Position numbers and translations under genes: made by a program. From contig JAOUIN010000177.1 in NCBI GenBank assembly GCA_029883965.1, positions 1 through 5,020 of the forward strand: a DNA stretch of 5,020 nucleotides, written 5' to 3'. This stretch comes from Betaproteobacteria bacterium. GTDB taxonomy: Bacteria; Pseudomonadota; Gammaproteobacteria; Burkholderiales; SG8-41. Below are positions 1 to 5,020 of this stretch, in pieces. The stretch's first letter is position 1. Every line of letters begins with the position of its first letter. The notes beneath the pieces are model-generated. The model searched no databases, had not been told where the DNA came from, and worked only from the letters and a program-made list of their open reading frames with translations.

Positions 1-566
1 CGCTTGCGCGCAAGGCGGCGCGCGAGTTTGCGGATTGCGAGTATGTGGTGGTGCCGTCGGGTTCCTGTGCGGGCATGATGCGCACGCATTATCCTGATCT
101 GCTCGATGACGTGCCCGAGGGTGAGCGCGAGGCGCTGCGTGCGCTGTCTGCGCGCACCTATGAACTCACGGATTTTCTGGTGAACGTCGCACACTTTGCG
201 CCAAAAGCAAAAACGTCATTAAAATCAATTACTTATCATGATTCCTGCGCCGGACTGCGCGAGCTGGGCGTCAAGCAGCAACCGCGCGCGCTGCTGGCGC
301 AGGTTGCCGGCGTGCAACTGCAGGAGATGGACGAGTGCGAACAGTGCTGCGGATTCGGCGGTACGTTCGCGCTCAAGTTCGGTGACATTTCATCGCATAT
401 TGCCGAACGCAAATGCGAGAACATCGCGGCGAACGGCGCCGAAGCCGTGGTGCTGGGCGACCTCGGTTGCATGCTCAACATCGAAGGCCGGCTGCGCCGC
501 CGTGGTGACGCGCACACGCAGGTCGTGCACGTGGCCGAGGTGCTGGCGGGCAAGACAGCGGATTGA
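1..566 (+). CDS. lutA: LutA/LldE-type (Fe-S)-binding CCG-domain protein, 5' partial
   Basis: The reading frame is open from the left edge (first full codon at 3) to TGA at 564-566, giving 187 visible residues; the family is about 240 long, so roughly the first 50 are missing, including the first cysteine cluster. Visible family marks are PSGSCAGM (Cys codon 66-68), YHDSCAG (Cys 246-248), the QCCGFGGTF CCG motif (Cys 345-350) and GDLGCMLNI (Cys 468-470). The order and wording match E. coli YkgE and B. subtilis LutA. These cysteine-rich domains are the heterodisulfide-reductase/GlcF type that bind iron-sulfur clusters. With LutB and LutC the protein supports oxidation of L-lactate to pyruvate at the inner face of the membrane (family knowledge). 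A GTG at 45 can be read as a start, but the homologous sequence continues upstream of it without a break, so it is internal. Its partner genes lie downstream, separated by a stress-protein gene. The stretch 201-240, between the two domains, is strikingly AT-rich. Family assignment is firm; the lactate substrate is inferred. Confidence 0.93.
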   Translation, partial: LARKAAREFADCEYVVVPSGSCAGMMRTHYPDLLDDVPEGEREALRALSARTYELTDFLVNVAHFAPKAKTSLKSITYHDSCAGLRELGVKQQPRALLAQVAGVQLQEMDECEQCCGFGGTFALKFGDISSHIAERKCENIAANGAEAVVLGDLGCMLNIEGRLRRRGDAHTQVVHVAEVLAGKTAD

Positions 567-714
567 GGTGCAGACGTTTCACGCCGCTGAGGGTTCCCAG
601 AAGAGTCGTGCGTGCCTCCGGCGAAATCCAGACGTCAGTTGGTTGACCGGCGTCGGTATTTGCAATCCGCGCGTTCAGTATTTTATCTACTCAAAGACTG
701 AAAACGCGGCTGTA

Positions 715-730
715 CATCGTGTTGACGATG
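715..730. promoter_or_regulatory. Perfect palindrome CATCGT-GTTG-ACGATG, possible operator
   Basis: Two 6-base arms (715-720 and 725-730) are exact reverse complements around a 4-base centre. The inner part reads TCGT-N4-ACGA, which resembles the T-N-G-T/A-C-N-A half-sites bound by GntR-family FadR/LutR/LldR-type regulators, although those usually have a 3-base centre. It lies about 50 bases upstream of the candidate promoter. A second, weaker stem (GCCG 730-733 with CGGC 740-743) overlaps its right arm, so the two structures would exclude each other in RNA. It could also be a chance dyad or part of a transcript end signal. Confidence 0.25.
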
Positions 731-768
731 CCGGATGAGCGGCGCATCCTGTAACTGCGGCGAACAGA

Positions 769-798
769 CTGACAAGATCTGAAAAAATATGGTCTAAA
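769..798 (+). promoter_or_regulatory. Candidate sigma70-type promoter for the stress-protein gene
   Basis: CTGACA (769-774, five of six bases of the -35 consensus) is followed after 18 bases by TCTAAA (793-798, four of six of the -10 consensus). The predicted start near 805 would leave a leader of about 60 bases before the ATG at 865. The surrounding sequence is the most AT-rich part of the gap, as expected for a promoter. Alternatives such as TTGACG at 722 have no acceptable -10 partner. The call rests on consensus matching by eye only. Confidence 0.35.
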
Positions 799-851
799 GA
801 CGGTGCGAATTATTGTAAGCTCGACTTGCGCCAAGATGGCCGCACTATACC

Positions 852-857
852 AAGGAG
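852..857 (+). promoter_or_regulatory. Ribosome binding site AAGGAG of the stress-protein gene
   Basis: AAGGAG ends 7 bases before the ATG at 865, which is ideal spacing. It fixes the start at 865 rather than at the in-frame TTG at 826, which would add 13 residues not found in the family and has no such site. Confidence 0.85.
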
Positions 858-864
858 AATCACA

Positions 865-1311
865 ATGTACGCCCACATCATGTTGCCTCTGGATGGATCC
901 GAGTTGTCGTTGAAAGCGTTGAATGAAGGCGTTGCATTGGCAAAGGCGCTCGGTTCGAAACTGACGTTGATCACGGTGGTGTCTTCGTATCACACCGGTG
1001 TCACGGTGCCTTTTTCATCGGCTCTCGTGCAGGAAATAGAGAAAAGCCATGATGAAGAGGCCAAAAAAGCGGCCGAGAAGCTGCATGTCGACATGTCAGC
1101 GCGCGCCAGATCCGAGGGCGTTAAATGCGAAAGCGTGGTCGCTTTCGGAGACAGCCCCTACGAGGAAATCATCGCGAAGGCGCAGGCCTCCAAGTGCGAT
1201 CTGATCGTGATGGCATCTCATGGCCGCAAAGGACTGGACGGCTTGTTGCTGGGAAGTGAAACGGTCAAGGTGCTCACGCACAGCCACATCCCGGTGCTGG
1301 TCGTGCGTTAA
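865..1311 (+). CDS. Universal stress protein (UspA family, ATP-binding type)
   Basis: The 148-residue product is the normal length of a single-domain Usp, a cytoplasmic alpha/beta protein that usually dimerises. It opens with the typical first strand and loop (IMLPLDGSE, Asp10) and ends with the nucleotide-binding signature: residues 117-131 read A-S-H-G, nine residues, then G-S, followed by the closing strand HIPVLVVR. This matches the G-x2-G-x9-G-S/T pattern of ATP-binding members such as MJ0577, with Ala in place of the first Gly, a common variant. Such proteins help cells survive starvation, redox or respiratory stress; the exact biochemical role is generally unknown. The gene has its own leader and a strong ribosome binding site, so it probably has its own promoter. 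By hand count its GC is about 55% (199/360 over 901-1260), lower than its neighbours, and it uses more TTG and AAA codons. Whether it modulates the Lut system or is just a neighbour cannot be told. Confidence 0.95.
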   Translation: MYAHIMLPLDGSELSLKALNEGVALAKALGSKLTLITVVSSYHTGVTVPFSSALVQEIEKSHDEEAKKAAEKLHVDMSARARSEGVKCESVVAFGDSPYEEIIAKAQASKCDLIVMASHGRKGLDGLLLGSETVKVLTHSHIPVLVVR

Positions 1312-1400
1312 GTTGCAGTGCTGCTGCAGTTGGTGCGCCGGAGCAGATAGTTTTACGTGAACCCATGAAACGTGCGCGGGGGCAGGGGCGCCGCGCACGA

Positions 1401-1406
1401 TATACT
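1401..1406 (+). promoter_or_regulatory. TATACT -10-like box directly upstream of lutB
   Basis: TATACT matches five of six bases of the -10 consensus and ends 7 bases before the A of ATG at 1414, so a transcript from it would begin at or next to the start codon. It is flanked by GCAC (1395-1398) and GTGC (1407-1410), a weak dyad that might bind a regulator. No -35 element is visible at the right distance, where the sequence is a G-run, so either an activator is needed or the box is fortuitous. Confidence 0.3.
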
Positions 1407-1413
1407 GTGCATC

Positions 1414-2826
1414 ATGCAAGTCACCTCCATGCATTTCAAGGCGCGCGCCGGCGAAAAGCTGGCCGATGTCCGGCTGCAAGGCGCGCTGAAAAAACTCCAG
1501 GGCAATTTCGTCAAGGGCCGTGCCGACCGCATTGCCGAACTGGATAATTTCCAGGACATCCGCGATGCTGCCGCCGCGATCCGCGACCGCACGCTGGCAC
1601 ACCTTGATGTCTACCTGGAAACCTTCGAGCGCAATGCGACGGCGCGCGGCGCCGTGGTGCACTGGGCGGAAACCCACGACGACGTCAACCGCATCGTCAA
1701 CGAGATCGCCGTGCAGCACGGCGTACGCAAGGTGATCAAGTCGAAGTCGATGGTCACCGAGGAATGCGGACTGAATGATGCATTGATCGCCGCCGGCCTC
1801 GAGGTCGTCGAAACCGATCTCGGCGAGTACATCCTGCAACTGGCCAATGAACCGCCGTCACATATTGTCGCGCCCGTGGTGCACAAGACCCGCGACGAGG
1901 TGTCGGATCTGTTCGCGGAAAAGCACCAGGCGCCGCGGCTGACGGACATCCCGGCACTGTGCCGTGAGGCGCGCGAGAAGCTGCGGCCGCATTTTCTGTC
2001 GGCGGACATGGGCGTCTCCGGCGCCAATTTTGTCATTGCCGAAACCGGTTCGACGCTGATTGTCACCAACGAGGGCAACGGGCGCATGGTGACCACGTTG
2101 CCCAAAGTGCATGTGGCGATCACCGGCATCGAGAAAGTGGTGGCGACACTGGAGGATGTGACGACGCTGCTGCGGGTGCTGCCGCGCCACGGCACCGGTC
2201 AGAGCATCACCAATTACATTTCGGTGACCACGGGCCCGCGTGGTCCGGATGATCACGACGGCCCTGAGCATTTCCACATTATTCTCGTCGATGCGGGCCG
2301 TACCAAACTGATCGGCGGCGACATGCAGGAAATGCTGCGCTGCATCCGCTGTGGTGCGTGCATGAACCATTGCCCGGTGTACCAGAGTGTCGGCGGACAC
2401 GCCTACGGCTGGGTATATCCGGGGCCGATGGGTTCCATCCTGACGCCGACTTATATCGGGCTGGAGAATGCGCGCGATCTGCCCAATGCGGCAACGATGT
2501 GCGGACAGTGCCATGTCGCCTGTCCGGTAAAAATCCCGCTGCCGGATCTGCTGCGCAAGCTGCGCGAACGCCAGTTCGAGCAGGGTCTGAAGCCCTGGCA
2601 CGAAGTCGCGGCGCTTAAACTCTGGGGCTGGCTGGCGCGACATCCGTGGCTGTTTACAACGGCCATGCGCATCAACGCACGGGTGCTCAAAAGCATGGCC
2701 AACAAGTCCGGCATGATCCGCAGCCTGCCATTCGCGGGCGGCTGGACCGACCGGCGTGATTTTCCAGCGCCGGAGGGGAAAACGTTTCGTGAGTTGTATC
2801 AGGCCGGCAGAAAGTCCGGCGCATAG
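1414..2826 (+). CDS. lutB: LutB/LldF/YkgF: LUD-domain iron-sulfur electron-transfer protein
   Basis: The 470-residue product is the usual size (E. coli YkgF and B. subtilis LutB are about 475-480). The N-terminal LUD domain carries KSKSMVTEE, VETDLGEYILQL, the ANFVIAETGS motif, NEGNGRM and TLPKVH. The C-terminal part has a ferredoxin-like cluster C310-x2-C313-x2-C316-x3-C320-P, the conserved YGWVYPGPMGS segment, and a second cluster C363-x2-C366-x3-C370-P, the three-Cys form normal for this family. It is thought to pass electrons from L-lactate oxidation, together with LutA and LutC. The start is uncertain: ATG 1414 is preferred for length; ATG 1429 (465 residues) is possible; the GTG at 1372 adds residues unlike the family. 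No Shine-Dalgarno is visible before either ATG, in contrast to mmsA and the stress protein. The gene is followed after 16 bases by mmsA, so the two are surely in one operon. Identity is firm; substrate is inferred from the family. Confidence 0.95.
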   Translation: MQVTSMHFKARAGEKLADVRLQGALKKLQGNFVKGRADRIAELDNFQDIRDAAAAIRDRTLAHLDVYLETFERNATARGAVVHWAETHDDVNRIVNEIAVQHGVRKVIKSKSMVTEECGLNDALIAAGLEVVETDLGEYILQLANEPPSHIVAPVVHKTRDEVSDLFAEKHQAPRLTDIPALCREAREKLRPHFLSADMGVSGANFVIAETGSTLIVTNEGNGRMVTTLPKVHVAITGIEKVVATLEDVTTLLRVLPRHGTGQSITNYISVTTGPRGPDDHDGPEHFHIILVDAGRTKLIGGDMQEMLRCIRCGACMNHCPVYQSVGGHAYGWVYPGPMGSILTPTYIGLENARDLPNAATMCGQCHVACPVKIPLPDLLRKLRERQFEQGLKPWHEVAALKLWGWLARHPWLFTTAMRINARVLKSMANKSGMIRSLPFAGGWTDRRDFPAPEGKTFRELYQAGRKSGA

Positions 2827-2839
2827 CAGGAGCAAGGAG
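2827..2839 (+). promoter_or_regulatory. Tandem ribosome binding sites before mmsA
   Basis: CAGGAG (2827-2832, 10 bases from the ATG) and AAGGAG (2834-2839, 3 bases from the ATG) lie in the 16-base gap directly after the lutB stop codon. They set the mmsA start at 2843 and make the upstream in-frame codons, which overlap the lutB end, unlikely starts. The arrangement suggests strong translation of mmsA within the lutB message. Confidence 0.75.
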
Positions 2840-2842
2840 ACC

Positions 2843-4363
2843 ATGAACAAACCCGCAGAACTCAATACCGGCACCACCATTCCGCTGTGGATTGATGGCA
2901 AGGCGCATCCGGCAACATCAAGCCGCAGCGCCGGCGTTACCAATCCGGCAACCGGAAAAGTCACGCGGCAGGTGCCGCTGGCGAACGCGCATGACATTGA
3001 TGCCGCGGTCACATCGGCACAACGCGCTTTTCCGGCATGGCGTGACACGCCGCCGCTGCGGCGCGCTCGCATCCTCATGCGCTACCGTGAACTGCTCGAT
3101 GCGCACCGTGACGAACTGGCGCGCCTGGTGACCGACGAGCACGGCAAGACGCTGGCCGATGCCGCCGGCTCGGTGCAGCGCGGCATCGAGGTCGTCGAGT
3201 TTGCAATGGGCATCCCGCACCTGTTGAAGGGCGAGATGAGTGAGGACGTGGGCACCGGCGTGGATACGCACTCAATGCGTCAGCCGCTGGGCGTGTGCAC
3301 GGGGATTACGCCTTTTAATTTTCCGGTGATGGTGCCGCTGTGGATGTATCCGGTGGCGATCGCCTGCGGCAACACCTTTGTGCTGAAGCCGTCGGAGAAA
3401 GTGCCCTCCGCATCAATGCGCATGGCGGAACTGTTCAAGGAGGCCGGTTTGCCCGACGGCGTGTTCAATGTCGTGCATGGCGACAAGGAGGCGGTGGATG
3501 CACTGCTGCATCACCCGCTGGTCAAGGCGGTCTCGTTTGTGGGTTCGACACCGATCGCCAAATACATTTACGAGACCTGTGCCAAAGAGGGCAAGCGGGT
3601 GCAGGCGCTGGGCGGTGCGAAGAACCACGCGGTGGTACTGGCCGATGCCGATCTCGATTTTGCCGCCGATGGCCTGATCGGGGCGGCCTATGGGTCTGCG
3701 GGTGAACGCTGCATGGCGATTTCCGCAGTCGTTGCCGTCGAGGAGGTTGCCGATCAACTGGTGGCGAAACTGAAGACGGCGGCGGGCAAGCTGAAAATCG
3801 GGGCCGGCAACGACAAGGCGGCGGACATGGGACCGCTGATCAGCCGCGTGCATCGCGACAAGGTTTCGGGTTATGTCGATCAGGGCGTGGCGCAGGGCGC
3901 GAAGCTGGTGCTCGACGGCCGCGGACTCAAGGTGCCCGGACACGAGGACGGGTTTTTCATCGGCGCCACGCTGTTCGATCATGTGCAGCCCGACATGACC
4001 ATTTACAAGGACGAGATTTTTGGTCCGGTGCTGATCGTACTGCGGGTCAAGTCGCTGGACGAAGCGATTGCGCTGATCAATGCGAATCCTTACGCGAACG
4101 GCACGGCGGTGTTTACCCGTTCGGGCGGGGCGGCGCGGCGCTTCGAACGCGAGATCGAAGTCGGCATGGTTGGCATCAATGTGCCGATTCCGGTGCCGAT
4201 TGCGTATTTCTCGTTCGGCGGCTGGCGCAATTCTCTGTTCGGCGATCAGCATGTGCATGGCCCCGAGGGGGTGCGTTTCTACACGCGCGGCAAGGTGGTG
4301 ACTACGCGCTGGCCGGACGACAAGGCGATTGCCAGCGGTTTCAACATGCCGACGCTGGGATAG
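2843..4363 (+). CDS. mmsA: CoA-acylating methylmalonate/malonate-semialdehyde dehydrogenase
   Basis: The 506-residue product is full length for the MmsA/IolA branch of the aldehyde dehydrogenases. It oxidises methylmalonate semialdehyde to propionyl-CoA, or malonate semialdehyde to acetyl-CoA, with NAD+ and CoA and loss of CO2, in the cytoplasm. Visible marks are TPFNFPVMVPLWM with oxyanion-hole Asn159, Lys182 in LKPSEK, the NAD loop GSTPIA from Gly234, catalytic Cys290 in AGERCMAIS, EIFGPV with Glu391, and the family-specific ending GINVPIPVPIAYFSFGGWRNSLFGD. Ala255 in QALGGAKNH sits where hydrolytic aldehyde dehydrogenases have their general-base Glu, as expected for a CoA-dependent enzyme. 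Such genes normally sit with valine, beta-alanine/pyrimidine or inositol degradation genes; here it stands between lutB (16-base gap) and lutC (8-base gap), so it is almost certainly co-expressed with them. That placement is the unusual point. Broad family assignment is secure; which semialdehyde it uses in vivo is open. Confidence 0.96.
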   Translation: MNKPAELNTGTTIPLWIDGKAHPATSSRSAGVTNPATGKVTRQVPLANAHDIDAAVTSAQRAFPAWRDTPPLRRARILMRYRELLDAHRDELARLVTDEHGKTLADAAGSVQRGIEVVEFAMGIPHLLKGEMSEDVGTGVDTHSMRQPLGVCTGITPFNFPVMVPLWMYPVAIACGNTFVLKPSEKVPSASMRMAELFKEAGLPDGVFNVVHGDKEAVDALLHHPLVKAVSFVGSTPIAKYIYETCAKEGKRVQALGGAKNHAVVLADADLDFAADGLIGAAYGSAGERCMAISAVVAVEEVADQLVAKLKTAAGKLKIGAGNDKAADMGPLISRVHRDKVSGYVDQGVAQGAKLVLDGRGLKVPGHEDGFFIGATLFDHVQPDMTIYKDEIFGPVLIVLRVKSLDEAIALINANPYANGTAVFTRSGGAARRFEREIEVGMVGINVPIPVPIAYFSFGGWRNSLFGDQHVHGPEGVRFYTRGKVVTTRWPDDKAIASGFNMPTLG

Positions 4364-4371
4364 ACCGGCAT

Positions 4372-5020
4372 ATGTCTGCTCGCGAAAACATCCTGGCTAA
4401 CATCCGCATCCGGCAGGGCAGGGCGCCGGCGCTGGTGCCGGACGCCGAGCGCGAGATCGTTGCCCAATATATTGCCGGGCATCCGCAGGGACCGCGACCG
4501 ACTGTGGATGCCGATGTGGCCGCGCGTTTTCGTGACCGGGCGCTGAATCTGGCAACCACTATCGACACGGTTACCGCGGTCACTGAAGTGCCGGCAGCAG
4601 TTGCGCGTTATCTGCGCGAGCAGGCGCTGGGATCGAAGGCAGTATGCTGGCCCGAATTTGCGGCGCTGGACTGGGCAGGCCAGGGACTCGCAGTTGAATC
4701 ACGCGTGGCGCGCGGCGATGACCTCGTGGGCATTACCGGTGCATTTTGCGCCATTGCCGAAACCGGCACACTGATGATGCTGTCAGGCGCGGACACACCC
4801 CCATCGACCAGCTTGCTGCCTGAGACCCACATCGCCGTCGTGTCCGGTCGCCGCATTGTGACCGGCATGGAAGATGCGTGGGCTCTGTTGCGTACGGAGC
4901 ACGGTGCTTTGCCGCGCGCGGTGAATTTCATTTCCGGGCCCTCACGCACCGCGGATATCGAACAGACGGTGACGCTCGGCGCACACGGACCGTACCGGGT
5001 TCATTTACTGCTGATGCCTT
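4372..5020 (+). CDS. lutC: LutC/LldG/YkgG: LUD-domain lactate utilisation protein, 3' partial
   Basis: From ATG 4372 the frame stays open to the right edge, giving 216 residues with no stop. Family proteins are around 220-240 residues and end shortly after the GAHGP-x-R/L-x-H segment (here GAHGPYRVHLLLMP), so only a few residues should be missing. The N-terminus is the typical MSARENILANIR helix. The LUD core shows GDDLVGITGAFCAIAETGT (AETG near residues 129-132), STSLLPETHIAVV, and the SGPSRTADIE signature at 188-197. LutC works with LutA and LutB in L-lactate oxidation and shares the LUD fold and AETG motif with LutB. It begins 8 bases after the mmsA stop with only a weak GGGA upstream (4357-4360), so translation is probably coupled to mmsA. 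The reading frame has no internal damage. Substrate is inferred from the family. Confidence 0.93.
   Translation, partial: MSARENILANIRIRQGRAPALVPDAEREIVAQYIAGHPQGPRPTVDADVAARFRDRALNLATTIDTVTAVTEVPAAVARYLREQALGSKAVCWPEFAALDWAGQGLAVESRVARGDDLVGITGAFCAIAETGTLMMLSGADTPPSTSLLPETHIAVVSGRRIVTGMEDAWALLRTEHGALPRAVNFISGPSRTADIEQTVTLGAHGPYRVHLLLMP

Larger units (their letters stand above)
567..864. other. Non-coding gap between lutA and the stress-protein gene
   Basis: This 298-base stretch holds no supportable gene. The only sizeable open frame on the plus strand (568-738) has no family resemblance and no ribosome binding site. The gap contains a short perfect palindrome at 715-730, an overlapping weaker hairpin at 727-748, an AT-rich block at 778-820 and a candidate promoter at 769-798. 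No stem followed by a T-tract is present after lutA, so an intrinsic terminator for lutA was not found. The size of the gap and the promoter-like elements suggest that the next gene begins its own transcription unit. Confidence 0.7.

Noticed and set aside
722..727. TTGACG as a -35 box
   Set aside because: No -10 hexamer with more than three consensus matches lies 16-18 bases downstream.
568..738. GTG-initiated 56-residue frame in the gap after lutA
   Set aside because: There is no usable ribosome binding site and no recognisable sequence; it is the tail of a frame that is a shadow inside lutA.
727..748. Hairpin resembling a REP-like element (GCCG/CGGC core)
   Set aside because: Only a 4-base core with a bulged extension, one copy in the window and no T-tract; not enough to call a repeat element or terminator.
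826..864. TTG start giving a 161-residue stress protein
   Set aside because: The extra 13 residues are not part of the family, and the ideal AAGGAG site points to the ATG at 865.
1314..1328. Stem-loop TGCAG-tgctg-CTGCA just after the stress-protein stop codon
   Set aside because: A 5-base stem without a following T-run is too weak to call a terminator.
1372..1413. GTG start for a longer LutB
   Set aside because: The added residues (MRGGRGAAHDILCI) do not resemble LutB N-termini and the stretch contains the -10-like box; ATG 1414 gives the family length.
1096..1839. 247-codon minus-strand open frame across the stress-protein gene and lutB
   Set aside because: It overlaps two secure genes and the gap between them, and the protein shows no known domain.
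1858..3078. 406-codon open frame on the minus strand across the lutB-mmsA junction
   Set aside because: It lies wholly antisense to two clearly recognisable genes, has no family resemblance and is rich in Arg/His, as expected of a shadow frame in GC-rich DNA.
3413..4258. 281-codon minus-strand open frame within mmsA
   Set aside because: It is antisense to the conserved catalytic part of mmsA, with a His/Arg-rich composition and no recognisable motif; a GC-skew shadow.

Overview
The window is about 5 kb of GC-rich (roughly 60%), densely coded bacterial DNA. All five genes are on the plus strand. GC content, leaning toward C/G third positions, Shine-Dalgarno style and closeness of the proteins to E. 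coli YkgEFG and proteobacterial MmsA suggest a proteobacterium, probably beta or gamma. No genus can be named from the sequence alone.

Layout. (1) Positions 1-566: C-terminal three quarters of a LutA/LldE/YkgE-type cysteine-rich (CCG-domain) protein, whose start lies off the left edge. (2) 567-864: a 298-base non-coding gap with a perfect 6+6 palindrome (715-730), a plausible sigma70-like promoter (769-798) and a good ribosome binding site. (3) 865-1311: a single-domain universal stress protein. (4) 1312-1413: a short gap ending in a TATACT box directly before the next start codon. (5) 1414-2826: LutB/LldF/YkgF, a LUD-domain ferredoxin-like protein with two Cys clusters. (6) 2843-4363: MmsA/IolA, a CoA-acylating (methyl)malonate-semialdehyde dehydrogenase. 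(7) 4372 to the right edge: LutC/LldG/YkgG, the small LUD protein, complete except for its last few residues.

How the genes fit together. LutA, LutB and LutC homologues form the three-part iron-sulfur L-lactate oxidation system (lactate to pyruvate, electrons to the membrane chain). All three are present, but not as a plain lutABC operon: a stress protein gene separates lutA from lutB, and mmsA sits between lutB and lutC with gaps of only 16 and 8 bases. mmsA is therefore very probably co-transcribed with lutB and lutC. MmsA turns methylmalonate semialdehyde or malonate semialdehyde into propionyl-CoA or acetyl-CoA plus CO2. Its position raises the possibility that this Lut complex serves, or is co-regulated with, a short-chain hydroxy-acid or semialdehyde pathway (valine, beta-alanine, 3-hydroxypropionate, inositol) rather than only lactate. 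That link is inference.

No RNA genes, mobile elements, CRISPR arrays or convincing intrinsic terminators were seen.
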